This document shows, piece after piece, positions 35,767 through 46,916 of a stretch of 64,000 nucleotides of DNA. The number at the start of each line of letters is the position of its first letter. Positions within the stretch are counted from its first letter, which is position 1. This DNA comes from Agrocybe praecox. Lineage: Eukaryota; Basidiomycota; Agaricomycetes; Agaricales; Agrocybaceae. Below the pieces are notes generated by a model that saw nothing but the letters and a program-made list of their open reading frames with translations, was not told the origin of the DNA and did not search any database. The DNA lies in NCBI GenBank assembly GCA_964017145.1, contig OZ024842.1, positions 372,001-436,000 of the forward strand, read 5' to 3'. The translations under genes were made by a program, and so were the position numbers.

Positions 35767-36235
35767 AGTGGTACACAGACCACGGCATCCCCTTCCGCCA
35801 GGATACCTCCTGCACGGCATCCCCAGCTCGGGCAAGTCCTCCCTCATCTGCACCCTAGCAGGCCAACTCGCGCTGGACATCTATGTCGTCTCACTCTCTG
35901 CCTTGTCGACAAGCGACAACACGCTCACCACGCTCATCAGGCGCGTGCTTGCGCGGTGTGTGCTGCTGTTAGAAGATCTGGATGCGGCGTTTACGAGGAG
36001 CGTAGGGAGGCGCACTGCCGCGGGCTTTTGGGAGAGTACGGTAAATTTGGGGAGAATGAGTTTGGTGCCGCGAGTGGGGGGTTTGGAGGGGGAGGGGGGA
36101 GGGCTGGATATGTCGGCTTTCCCGGAACTTTCCCGCGGCAACAGTCTCACGTGCTTTAGCGGCGGTACATCCTCCTCTCGCACGACATTTTCCTTCAAGC
36201 TTCTATGGTGGCTCAGGATGAAAGAGGCTAGGCGA
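35767..36235 (+). pseudogene. BCS1-like AAA core fragment (third decayed copy)
   Basis: This aligns with exon 5 of the intact gene (26180 to about 26680), including the acceptor-like CACAG before TGGTACACAG. YLLHGIPSSGKSSL (Walker A region) and CVLLLEDLDAAFTRSVG (Walker B) are preserved in one frame. A 1-nt deletion near 35800 (CGCCAGG versus CGCCGAGG) separates WYTDHGIPFR from this frame. The Gly-rich insertion is shortened. After about 36235 the similarity stops, with no sensor or arginine-finger part. No other BCS1 exon is present in order. An open frame (35630-36493) runs through it but is a chance fusion with flanking DNA. Confidence 0.85.
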
Positions 36236-36880
36236 GCCAAGACCCAACCTGAGCAAAATTATTGCTACGTTATCCACGAACATGGAATCGTGGATGAAAT
36301 GGTAGCAAACAACGAGGGTGTGATGTCCGACTATGCAGATTGTACAGGGACGGGATGGAAAGGTGCGGTGGCATTCCCACCAATGGCCCCTTCCAAGTTT
36401 GGGATGCTCTTATGCCTGAACTTTCTAAACATTGTTTGGCAATTGCCGCAAACGAGGCCAGTAGGGAGGCTAGGCAACCTCCAGTGGGATTGAAGGAGAA
36501 GGTCCAACCATTTTTGAAGACGGACAAGGCACCAAACGTTTAGTCCAAGGTAGATTAGACTGATGACATAGCCTCACAATTTTGCGCTGGTGAGCAGATT
36601 GTTTCAAGATAGTTTTCACTTTTTGATGACATAAAATATTAGATTGAAAGGTTGCCCACCCGCACGACTTGATTGGGAGGTATTGTGGAAGCTTTAGTAC
36701 AGCTTTTCTATGACTACACTATATACAGAGTAAGTAAGTGAAGTTTCGTCTACGCCCATTTACCAATGTATCCTAGGCTAGGCTGCTCTTTCCCAAGCTT
36801 TATCATCATATCGCATGTATACCTGTGTACAAATAATAACGTGGAACATTGGGAGCCATTCCCCCCCATATATCCCTTCT
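36236..36880 (+). other. Region after the AAA fragment, possible 3' flank remnant
   Basis: A short protein-like frame (36340-36543, with LMPELSKHC and AIAANEASREARQ) is present without known family. 36545-36650 resembles the 3' flank of the intact BCS1 gene near 30800-30890, suggesting that this locus is an internally deleted copy of the whole gene. Confidence 0.4.
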
Positions 36881-38095
36881 ATCGGGGTAATGGGATGCTT
36901 CCTCTGCACTATAAGCTGTATAGGTGGAAAATACCGCATAGAAGCCAACCTCGAGGAAGTGCGGCTGCGTTGCGTTCTGCTGAGACTCAAGTAGCCTCGT
37001 GTGAGCTTCGCCGACTTTCACAGCCACTGGTTCAAGAGATTCAGCACTCTCGCTTGTTGGGTCGAATATTGATTGTGTTCCACCAGAAACATTGGAACAT
37101 TAATTTCTCCTGCAGTGCATCGTCGTAGGTAGATTCCAGGCTATTCAGACCATGGTTGCTTTTAAGCTTCTAAGCTTCTTGGGTATTCTGGCTTTTCGTA
37201 GAATGAGTATTAATAGATACTCAAGCGAAGACTGGGAAGAAATAGACTAATCAATGTAATCATTGTTTTTTCTCTTTGTAATAAGTGGCAAAATGTGACA
37301 TATCGTTGATTCAAATCAAGAATTTTAATGCAAGATTGAACCACGTCGTTGAACCCAAATGATTGGTTCGTCCTACGCGCTAGCTCGAATGTTTTTCTCT
37401 TATTTCGAACCCCAATAGCGACTTGCTCTCTCCTACTCGCCATGCCCAAACCCTACAATCCAGACGAATCTATCCATGCGGAGCGCGCCTGTGGCAAAGG
37501 TATGTCTAAATATGCTTGTGAACTTAAGTACTCTAACCCTTCGACGCCAAATCAGATATGTTGCTGAAGGGACGCGACATAAACCACCCTGAACGAGGGC
37601 ATAGTATTACACCTGACCGAGAGCCTTGTACTCATGTGTACGTTCCCTATTTATGTATCATATCCTCTTCCAAAATTTCCAAAATGTCAAATAACCGTTT
37701 TCACCTCTTGCATAGTGACCCGCAGCCAAGCCTTGCATCGCAACTGAAACCGAAATGCCTTATTGACAATGGAGAGCGAGCAAAAATAAGAATATCTGAC
37801 CCCCGTGAGGGTGGTCAGAGTCATCTGCGCTCCGGCTTTATAGCCAGGACGCGCACCGATGATGACCACAGACCCATCAAGGTTCAAAGGTGAGGTTTTT
37901 TGCAGCAGCTCTCCAATACAATTTTGGCTAACATTATACACGGATAGGACACCAGAAATATCTTCAAAAGAGGGAAAGAAGAAGAAAAAGTACGCACCAA
38001 ATCCTGTCCCATAGGTTTTATTAGTATCACTGACGCTGTCCCTTCCCCAGGAGCAGTAACATCCAACAACATGCCCCAAGGTCTCATCGGAAAAC
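36880..38095 (-). repeat. Dispersed repeat X, copy 2 (longer form)
   Basis: 37884-38087 matches 4742-4890, and 36880-37000 matches about 4930-5005, both on the opposite strand and in the same relative order. The minus frame from 38087 (RPWGMLLDVTAPGEG, then ASVILIKP) is the best conserved part. The frame 37687-38079 also reads YNVSQNCIGELL and NLDGSVVIIGARPG, faintly like one repeat of a beta-trefoil lectin. That likeness is too weak for a call. The element may be a decayed intron-containing gene. Confidence 0.45.
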
Positions 38096-38113
38096 CTTGA
38101 GAGAGAGGTACAT

Positions 38114-38713
38114 TTGAAATTCCATCCCCATATGCAATTAATAAATACTAACCAAGAAAATTACAGATGTTGGCTGGATGCCGGAGGCGGAAGTGTTCAC
38201 CGAAGTTCCTCAAATTTTGCGCTGTCCCCGATCCCGGAGGGTCCATACCGCCCACCACCGTTCTTTCCGTACCCTCCTTTAACGTTCGGCCTGCCATTTT
38301 CAACAAACCAGTACCCAATTAGATACGGCGAGAAGGTCAGCCCCCATTCGACTGTACCTAATAACCGTGGTATGAGGACTCCGACGCAACACATCGACGT
38401 CGCCCATTCATCTTTAACCACTGGAAGCGACTCACTTTCTAGGACCAGCCCGTTAGAAAGAAATTCCTTCTACAGCCATCAACATGCACCTCCTCTGGTA
38501 TCCTCACTCCCTGGTCTCTATCTGCCTGCGGACGGTGAGGAGGAGGCAACACTACCCGACCTCATGCTAAGCGACCTTATCAATTTGGTTCCCTCGTTTG
38601 AGATCGTTTCAAGGGGCCTTGCTCAGGTAGAAAACCAGCAGTGCGATCTTTCCGTGGACGATCCCCAAGCTGATAGCGTACGGGGAAACATGAAGTTGCA
38701 TCAAACTTGTTAA
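38114..38713 (+). CDS. Hypothetical ORF, 199 codons
   Basis: An uninterrupted frame beginning near the edge of repeat X. The first half is Pro/Ser-rich (PYRPPPFFPYPPLTFG). The second half contains a short helical acidic stretch (EEEATLPDLMLSDLINLV). No domain or homologue recognised, and splice partners were not found. It may be random. Confidence 0.25.
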   Translation: MKFHPHMQLINTNQENYRCWLDAGGGSVHRSSSNFALSPIPEGPYRPPPFFPYPPLTFGLPFSTNQYPIRYGEKVSPHSTVPNNRGMRTPTQHIDVAHSSLTTGSDSLSRTSPLERNSFYSHQHAPPLVSSLPGLYLPADGEEEATLPDLMLSDLINLVPSFEIVSRGLAQVENQQCDLSVDDPQADSVRGNMKLHQTC

Positions 38714-41700
38714 TGTGAGCGTATAATCAAAAGATTGTGAGCATTTGCTCACCTTCAAGTTCTTGTCAGACGCGGACCAGAAGTCTACCTGATTTTCCAC
38801 TGACATTTGTCATTGACGATGAGGCAACGGTGGTGAATCAAGATGTGAACGAATAGCACGGGGTCTAACGGAACGGCCGGCCCCGACGTCTAGCCGAGCA
38901 AATGGTGAGTGATGGGAAATTTTGCTGCGCTCGTTGCTCATCACCACCATTTGACCAGCATCGAAACTTGCACGAAGCCTACGCGGCAGCGCTACAGTAC
39001 AATTTTTTACCCACCACCCACCCATTTATTGACAATTTTCGTTTATCACATCCCCCACCTCTTTATTTCATAATTAATTCACAGTAGACTTGCCGTCCAC
39101 ATTAGTAACACGAGTACCTGAGTTACCAGTATCCGTTCAATTCTTCAGATATTCTCGAAGGCTCATCACACATTTCAGGCTGTGCATTATATACATAAAT
39201 TAATCAATGACACTGTAAGCCTTGTTGATTCCGTCTACTAGCTCGTAAGTTAGTTAGTAACAACATGGACACGATTGGAATTCGTCGAGCAGAGGATCCC
39301 ACCCACCCAAGCGGCTGGTCTCTCTGCTCCGCGTACTGCTTAGCTAAGCTAAGCTTTCCCCCAACCCACCGACAGTCGTGTCCACCGTTTTCCGTACCAT
39401 ACCGAACATCGTTGAGGCTGGATGCCTCGACTCCTCCAGGAATCGGAAATGGCAGTTTGAGACGGCTATCCGTGCATTTGGATTGCCGGAGCCGGACTGC
39501 CGCTGAGTGGAGTTTCAATTTTCAATACAATTATTCTGCACTTTAGATTTCGTTTTCTTGCTGCACACTTACTTCTACATTTATGTTTGATACGTGATAC
39601 ATAGTTGAGATTGATAGAATTTCTTCATCTTCTTCTGCTATTCAATGTCTTCAAGCTCAGTATATCTCTACTTTAACTTCTATTCGTACACAACATCTCT
39701 ACGCAGCTTAAGCACCTGCTGCGCCTTTTGTTCTGACCATTATGCAAATTATCTTGGGAGAAATCTTGACCTCAGTTGATAGGAAAACACGACAGCAAAT
39801 GTGACTCCAAACAGTAAGCGAAAGGAAACGAATCACTCTCCATCTAAGCGAAAGTTAGATGTCAAGTTCAAGTAAAATTTAGACGATGTGAGGGCCTATA
39901 CTCTGCTTGGATGACTATACCGTCCATCATTTTTCGGGCGGTTAGGGTCTCTACATTATCCAATATCGGAAGCCCACGGGAACGTGCCAGAGGATGTTAT
40001 TGAAGTACTAATTCGAGCACCTACCTCTATGTGGCCTACTTTACCACTACCGAATTCATCTGGGCCTGCCCAATAAGGCGAACTTGAATTATCGATTCCA
40101 CGAAGAACAGTGTCAACGTCAAAGAGAATCCAAGTGGGTAGGAATGACAATGTCAATACCCATACATATATCTTCACGCCTCCCATGTTTCCCTCCCTTC
40201 TGACGGACGGAGTTTTATCGTGGGAATTGGCATCAATGGCTGCATGTCCCATGTCAAAGGGGTAGGGACGAAGAACGTTGGTTACTCTTCATTGCCTATT
40301 GATTATTGCATAAAGTTCCCATGAATAAATTATCTCGTAATCGTCTCATGTTTCCAATCGTCTACTTCCTTCGAAAATTCTTGTCCATCCTAGAGAGTCC
40401 TCGGTCTTCGCTTAGTGTTCTTACCCATTCTTGTTTAACATTCCGATCCTTTGAAAAGCACAGTGAATACTAGCTCCTTCTAAAGGTGAGCACTTGGGAT
40501 ATACTGGCCCTAGCATTTGTTTTGGTTGAATTACCAGGTTCTCATAGACTTCAGCTAGATCAAGGCCCGAAACTTCATGGCCTCAAGCTCAAGCCCGAAG
40601 CTTCAAGGATAGCCCGGCGTCTTCGTGTTTGATATGCTAGTATTGCCTTCGGTAACTTATTGAGGCTCGCTACCTACGTACATCCGACAACATTGCTATA
40701 TTTTGCCTTCAATGAAATTAAAGAAGCCTTTCATGAGCGATGTCTAAGATGCGATGGAACGGAGAAGGTCGTGGTCGTATATACCCAGGCCCAGTCGAAG
40801 TTACCAGCAATGTATATGGCGCAATTTTATCAAATCCTGAGTCCACAAAATGCCGTGGAAGCCAAGAGAAGGGGCACAACGTTTTGGGTGATACAGAAAG
40901 AAGTCGCATACTACTTAGAAGAGAGCAGCGCATATTTCATCCCCGCTTTGCCTCCATTTTTACGTATCTAGGTCTTCTGTCCGCTCTCCTCGTTTCGTTT
41001 CATTACATGTCCCCTTAATCTAACGGTCTTCTAAGTTCTCTAATGCATTTAACATATGCGGTGAATATGATCCATCCAAAGCCACAAAACCTTATAATTA
41101 CACCAAATGTTGTGCGGTGAATGCTCGGCTAGATCCACGAGCAACCGTCTCTACAGGTACCGTAGGCTCGTTAATATGGCAAAACAAGTATATGTTATGC
41201 ATGGGATGTCATTATACATACCCATCCAAGAAGTGAGAAGAACGTATTTATATTCGTCACAGTGGGTAAACTCTTGTACGATCCCAAGGATGTTTGTTTC
41301 TAGTTAGTACGAGATTTCATAGAATTCCAGGTACTCGAACTCTTCCGAGCTATTTATTTATGCTCTAGGCACAGTTCAAGGTGACATTTAGTCTTTTATT
41401 TGTAGCAATGAGGGTTCCAGACGATGCCGTCGGTATTCCTAACTTCCTGTTTCGTGGAGAGAGAAGAACGGAACGTCCTTCAGTTAGCTAATTCCGCATG
41501 TTCCCATTAAATGGAATCGGAAACTCCCATCTCCGGTACGAGTTGCTTAAACTTCGAGCTTCTTTGGAAGAATGGAACGAATTATCATAACTCGATTTCC
41601 ATTAGGTCTCGGGGAATCCCGGTCTGCCGGTCCCGCCGTAGCCTTGGACACTCTAGAAAAAACAACAAGTTTGTGTTTTTGTGTCAACGGACCCACATAT

Positions 41701-42440
41701 ACGAATGCTTATTAGAAATAAGATATTAAATCACTGAACGATTCGCTTCCTAAGGTCTTAAGCTGTCAAAAATCTCCAGTGCAGCATATTTTACTCGATT
41801 TACATTCATGATTCGCGCACAGAAGCATGGGTTCACTGCCTTTTCTCTGCGAAACTCTGGCTTTCACGTATTTGGCAAGGCCATAATCATGATAAGATAA
41901 TGTTTGACAAGCTACGGTGGATACACGGACTTGTTTTCCGGCGCGGTTTCTTCTTGATGTCATCTTAATTTTCGACTTCACGAATTGACGAGTAACTCTC
42001 TATTTGTATATGGTCCTGCGATCCATCCCTGTTGTCAGTACATGTTACTCCCAGAGGCGCTGATCGTGATTCGAACAATTTTTTTCTTCGACGGCGTGTC
42101 AACGTGCTGTTCGAAGTCATGTCCACAGGAAGACTAGGCCGAATTCTCATCTTCTAATTGAAACCGGAGTAGCAAAACGTAATCTCATTGGACGCTTGCG
42201 TATCACGGGACTGATCTCGACCGTCTTCAATGCAGTGCTTCCAGTTCTTGTCCCACTGGACGCGGATGACCGTCGCATAAAATCAGCAAATACAGCGACT
42301 AAGCCTATTATGTGCAAATTCGAACTTCCTCTATTCATAGTTGCCTGATAGCACAGATTCACATAGTTAGACGAGGATTTGATATCCATCCAATTTATGT
42401 TTCGAGAGATGAGGACCTTGGCAATCGGCAATAAGACAAG
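38714..42440. other. Long gene-poor stretch before the hydrophobin gene
   Basis: About 3.7 kb with only short frames of up to about 110 codons on both strands, none with a recognisable motif or credible exon chain. Composition is AT-rich and non-repetitive by eye. Confidence 0.5.
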
Positions 42441-42441
42441 G

Positions 42442-42449
42442 TATAAAAG
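42442..42449 (+). promoter_or_regulatory. TATA box of the hydrophobin gene
   Basis: TATAAAAG lies 99 nt upstream of the hydrophobin ATG, a typical position for a strongly regulated fungal gene. Confidence 0.6.
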
Positions 42450-42540
42450 GTTCAACAGGTCCTTGAATTTCTTCAGTTGAAAAGAGTTCACCAGCTCTCA
42501 AATTCACTCCTAGCTTTCCCTCAAGGTCTAATCGTTCGTC

Positions 42541-43749
42541 ATGTTCTCGCGCTTTGCTATCTACGTCTTCTCCTCGGCAGTCCTTGTCGCTGCTATGCCA
42601 GGAGGCACGTAAGTATTGATCTTTCTTCCAAACATACATTTCCGAGCACATATTCGCAATAATTTTCTTATTTCTTTGTCTTCCATAGCGGATACTATCC
42701 CCCTCCACCGCCCCCGCCTAGTTCCACTTACTGCGCAACCGCCACCATAACGTCAACCTACACGACAACCTACACAGCGACGAAGACAGCGACTATTACT
42801 CTACCTCCGGTCACCTACACGAGCACGGTCGTGCAGACCGTGACTGCACCGGGAACTACTTACACGAATACCGTAACGATCACGAAGGTGGTCACCAGCA
42901 CCGTTGCAGTCCCGACTACTGTTACTGTACCAGTTACTTATACGTCCACGGTTACTGCACCAGGAAAAACCGTCACCTCTACTTACACCCAGACAGTAAC
43001 GGTCCCGCCTGCTACTGTAACCTACACTCAACCCGGCGGTACTACTACCTACACTGTAACAAAGCCAACTACTATCACTGTTACTGCTGTATGTGATTTC
43101 TGCTATTTTCGGTTGAGGGATAGCTAAAATAAAACTTGGGGCCAGACTCCTTATCCCCCACCTGCCACTACGTATCCTGCCACCACTAAGCCAGTCACAA
43201 CCTACCCTGCCACTACCAAACCTGTTACTACCTACCCTGCTACTACCAAACCAGTCACTACCTACCCTGCCACCACCTACCCTGACCCCGGTACCACCAG
43301 CCCCAGCAAACCTCCTGCCAACAGTTGCAACACCGGCAGCTTGCAATGCTGTATGTATTGCACATATTTTCTCTGTCACTTAACTCACAATATATCACTT
43401 GATACATAGGCAACTCTGTCCAGGACGCCAAATCTAGCGCCGTCACGAAGCTTTTCGGTCTTCTCGGCATCGTTGCATCTTCTGTAACTGGCCAGGTGTA
43501 AGCACAAATAGCATTTGATTTAATGGAATTGTCTCCTAATACATTATAATTTTCAGGGGGGTCACCTGCTCTGCCATTACCGTCGTCGGCGTTTCTGGAA
43601 ACTCTTGCTCTGCCCAGCCTGTGTGCTGCACCAACAACAGCTACGTACGTATTCGAGTTTTAGATAGCTAGATTCTCACATACTCACTTACTACTCTGCA
43701 GAATGGTGTTGTTGCTCTTGGATGCACCCCAGTCAACGTCAACCTCTAA
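42541..43749 (+). CDS. Class I hydrophobin with a long Thr/Pro-rich N-terminal extension (298 aa)
   Basis: Six exons: 42541-42608, 42689-43088, 43146-43350, 43410-43497, 43557-43644 and 43702-43749. A signal peptide (MFSRFAIYVFSSAVLVAAM) starts the protein. The last 82 residues hold the eight hydrophobin cysteines at 217, 224, 225, 258, 271, 277, 278 and 291. Spacing is C-X6-CC-X32-C-X12-C-X5-CC-X12-C, which fits class I. Hydrophobins self-assemble at air-water interfaces and coat hyphae, fruit bodies or spores. Unusual is the roughly 195-residue region between the signal and the first of these cysteines: Thr/Val/Tyr-rich (TSTVTAPG, TYTQTVTVP), then TKPVTTYPAT repeats. It looks mucin-like and is probably O-glycosylated (inference). 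Ordinary hydrophobins are about 100-120 aa. Confidence 0.93.
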
Positions 43750-44221
43750 AATGCCATATTCTTACGCAGAGTGTACGTAGTAGGTCTTCAAAGGGCATTG
43801 GAGGCAATTGACGAACGCATGATGAGAAAAAATGAATTCTTTTTCTTCTTCTCTATTCTATTTTCAAAATCTTGGGATTTTTTTGTGTATAAAATGTGTA
43901 AATGGGCTTTTGATATAAGCATTACAATTTTTGCTTTGGCGCCGAAGACTCAAAGAGGCGTTACCGGACAATGCCGTTAAAATCACGTGTTAATTTAAAT
44001 ATGAATTCAGTGGGCGCCGCTGTCGTGGTTGCTTCCAACACATACATACCTTCCTCGCTGAGCGCTTTCCAACGACATTGGTATCGGTCCCGTAAATCAC
44101 CTCTGCAGGCAGACAGAGTTGTCAGCGCCCTTATTGAAGCATAGAAAATTCTATTCGTACAGCCCACAGCGACACGAACCAAAACAATCCTATCGTTACT
44201 TTCCCCAGTGATTAATTTCTC
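43750..44221. other. Region between the hydrophobin and the F-box pseudogene
   Basis: 3' end of the hydrophobin gene and about 230 bp where the missing N-terminal part of the F-box copy would be expected; no F-box motif was found in any frame. Confidence 0.5.
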
Positions 44222-45120
44222 AAGATGGAGTGGGATAGGATAGAAAGGCTGGTAATAGACAATCTCAGAGATTATACTGCTTTGGAATTTGTGGATATTA
44301 TTACTAGGCAAGCGCCCTCCCTTCAGCAATTTTAACTCGACGTATATGACTTCCCCAAAAAGATTGGTGTTTCCAGTCTCTCTCTTCTCCGATTACGCGC
44401 CTTTGCTCCTGAATGTGGGAGTGGGATTTACCAACTTCAGAATTGATGCTCATGCTACCTGGTTGTCTAATTTCCGTGTTCTGGTAATCAGTGTGCCAAC
44501 CACTGTGTTGTATCTACTGGACATCCTCCGTCAAACGACATTCTTGAGCTCTTTACGAGTCCAGAGCTCCCTGATGGATGATCGGCAGATTGAGTTGCCA
44601 GACCTTGTTCTTATGCATCTTGAAACTATCGAATTCCGACTATCGTCTAAAAATGCAACTTCACTTCTCCAGCATATCACACCTCATCGAATGCCTCGCT
44701 CCCTTGCTTCCAAATGTGGACATGCTTATTTCACACGAACTCAGTCTTCCCTTTCTTTTTAAGGATTACGTCAACGAATCTTCGCGTTTATCATCAACCA
44801 TTATTTATCATCAACCATTATTTATCCCTCCTTGCGCTCTATTCGACTCCACGCGATGGGCGATGGGCATTTCTGGGAGAAAGATGGCTGACGAACCTTT
44901 TGAAGAAGCTTCGAGATGAGGGCAGACCACTTGAAGTTCTGGATGTTACGGAATATAGAGCAGGCTACCCCGCCCCGTACAGCATCGACGACCTCATAGG
45001 AATAGAGTTGCTGTGGACCTTGCGGCGACTCACTGGCATGAATGGTGTTCAGAAGTATTGCAGCCGTCAAGTTGGCTGCTCGCTGATTAGATTAGATCAT
45101 ATGCCATCACATGTTTCTTA
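44222..45120 (+). pseudogene. Broken F-box paralogue (pseudogene)
   Basis: Starts in the middle of the family at EWDRIERLVID (compare EWHRLERLVVD in F-box D) and continues through RQAPSLQQF, where a TAA stop (44333-44335) interrupts the frame. A frameshift near 44375 then leads to LFSDYAPLL, and the frame continues through THATWLSN-type sequence to LLQHI. After another shift and a deletion of part of the C-terminal third, the tail returns with LRDEGRPLEVLDVTE and ELLWTLRRL (compare LRSEGRPLNILDVTK in D). The F-box itself is missing. It is closest by eye to F-box D at 49975, which lies about 5 kb downstream. Confidence 0.85.
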
Positions 45121-46700
45121 GATAACAGTTTGCGCTCGCTTACCGAATCATCATCGCTTCTTCCTCCTCCACCATGTCGTACAGTTCTGCCGTCTCCAGT
45201 ATATATGTGGTAGTCGACTCAATCCCTGGCGCGAGGATACAGAAGCCTTGAAACAATCGTGGTCGTTGTGAGTTCGGGTGAAGAGGTGAGGTGAGACGAA
45301 ATCACCTCGGGGTTCTAAACCTCTTGGTGATGTTGTTGGTGGTGATGAAAGGAGAGACAGTGCGTATAAATGCGAGTGAGTGGCTAGGACCGTGGTTCAA
45401 TGCATGGTATGTAGCGTAGAGTATGTATAACGGTGAGATGGGTACTTCTTCTGCTGGGGAGAACAGAACGAGTAGGACTACTGTTATATAGGTATTTCTA
45501 CTTGTAGCGATGCTCAGGAAGAATGATCTGAAATCAAATCAAATAGGGAAGATTTATCTAGCCGAAAAGAAATTTTCCAATGGAAATTAAACAAGCGACA
45601 GAGAACCCTGAGGATGCCTGGGGTGCGAAATGAAATCTAGACTAAAGGGGAATTTAAAATAATCTGAGGTGATGAAAAACACGAAATAGATACTGAAAAT
45701 GGTCCTATGTTCGAAAATAGTAATAAAAGGGAGGTTATGGGGATGTAGTACGACGATAAAGATCTTCTAGCGCTTGCTTTTTGCACTTATTTAACTAATG
45801 GAGCGTTGTTGACGAGAGTCAAAGTCAAGCCTATTGTACGACAGTTACTTGGGAAAAGGGGTCATCAATGATACCATTGGGTTAGCTTTAGTAACTTATT
45901 TTCTTCCCAAGTCAGTGGCCAATTTTTCCAATACGAATGTTGTGGAATGTGATTCACAATTTGTTGGTTATGGGCCAAGCAGAGAGGCTGGCGGAGACGA
46001 GACCTTGTACGGCGGAGTCTCAAAGATATATCTGTGCTCAATCTTCCTATCCTCTCTAAATATATATATTTTTCCCAGATGTGAATCTATCACGGCGGGC
46101 GCCGTGTATCAGTCTACACTCTTGCATGGTGTGGCGGCCAGTGTCTTCTTTGGATTTATTTTCACCTGTGCCGTCCTTGATTTTCTTCCGCCGTGCTTCC
46201 TGATAAGATATAGCATATAGTTAGCTGGATGTAATTTCCTAGCACTTAAAAAGTGACATGACATACAGAGAACTCTGTAGTCCTCATTCTAGTCGTAGTA
46301 AATCTCGGCCGCGCCACAGGAAATGTGACCCCGTTTTATGGACCTCTTTGATTGTTGGTACTAATGGACGCATTAACCGCCGTAAGGAAGAATCCTTGAC
46401 AATTGAGCCTTTCAGATTCCGAAGACGACTTATAAATTAAAGTGAGTCGCATACTACGCAGTGTAGGTAGGATTCCGTAGGAAGGTGAGTAATATTTTTT
46501 CGCTCCCAAACCGAGGTCGGACGTCCAACGACTGGGGGCAAGGAAGTGGACCAATCTTTCTCAGAAATCATGTCAAGAAGTATATATCAAATAATGGTCT
46601 GATGATTTACAAAATATGTAATTTATAGCGCATGTGAATGTACATCTGACATCTCTGAGAATGAACACTCTAAAATTGGAAGGCAGACGTGCCCGAGCAG
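45121..46700. other. Intergenic region
   Basis: No supported gene. A 128-codon frame (45834-46220) has no motif. It contains a 16-bp palindrome, CACGGCGGGCGCCGTG (46091-46106), related to the inverted-repeat ends of the possible MITE at 21844-22020. Confidence 0.5.
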
Positions 46701-46707
46701 AGAAGGG

Positions 46708-46716
46708 TATATATAG
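46708..46716 (+). promoter_or_regulatory. Possible TATA box of the flavin monooxygenase gene
   Basis: TATATATAG about 200 nt upstream of the preferred ATG (46917). Confidence 0.4.
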
Positions 46717-46916
46717 GGTACCAGCATTCTCCAACAGCGCCCAGAATCATTGCTTTCCGTTTTACCCTCTCAACACCTTGTCAGATTCACGCGTTCATCA
46801 TCGCAAGTTGATACTGTGTACTAAAACCCCTGTCTTACCCCACACACGTCATTTTGGTTTATCTCATCAAGACTTCAGCTTCATCAGATAATCTCGCATC
46901 ACAGCCGGCTAAAGAA

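Noticed and set aside
35630..36493. 287-codon frame through the AAA fragment as a functional gene
   Set aside because: It covers only one parental exon, begins in unrelated DNA, lacks the sensor and arginine-finger segments, and the fragment has a 1-nt deletion before Walker A.
37687..38079. Possible ricin-B-like beta-trefoil repeat (NLDGSVVIIGARPG)
   Set aside because: Only one weak motif, missing the usual QxW, in a repeat-derived frame.
43146..43330. Regular repeats in the hydrophobin gene considered as a CRISPR-like or satellite array
   Set aside because: They are in-frame codon repeats (TKPVTTYPAT) inside an exon, with no unique spacers.
42801..43379. 192-codon Gly/Ser/Arg-rich antisense frame over the hydrophobin
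   Set aside because: A mirror of Thr/Pro codons; the plus-strand model has a signal peptide and all eight cysteines.
45834..46220. 128-codon frame with hydrophobic end
   Set aside because: No motif, no splice continuation, poor start context.
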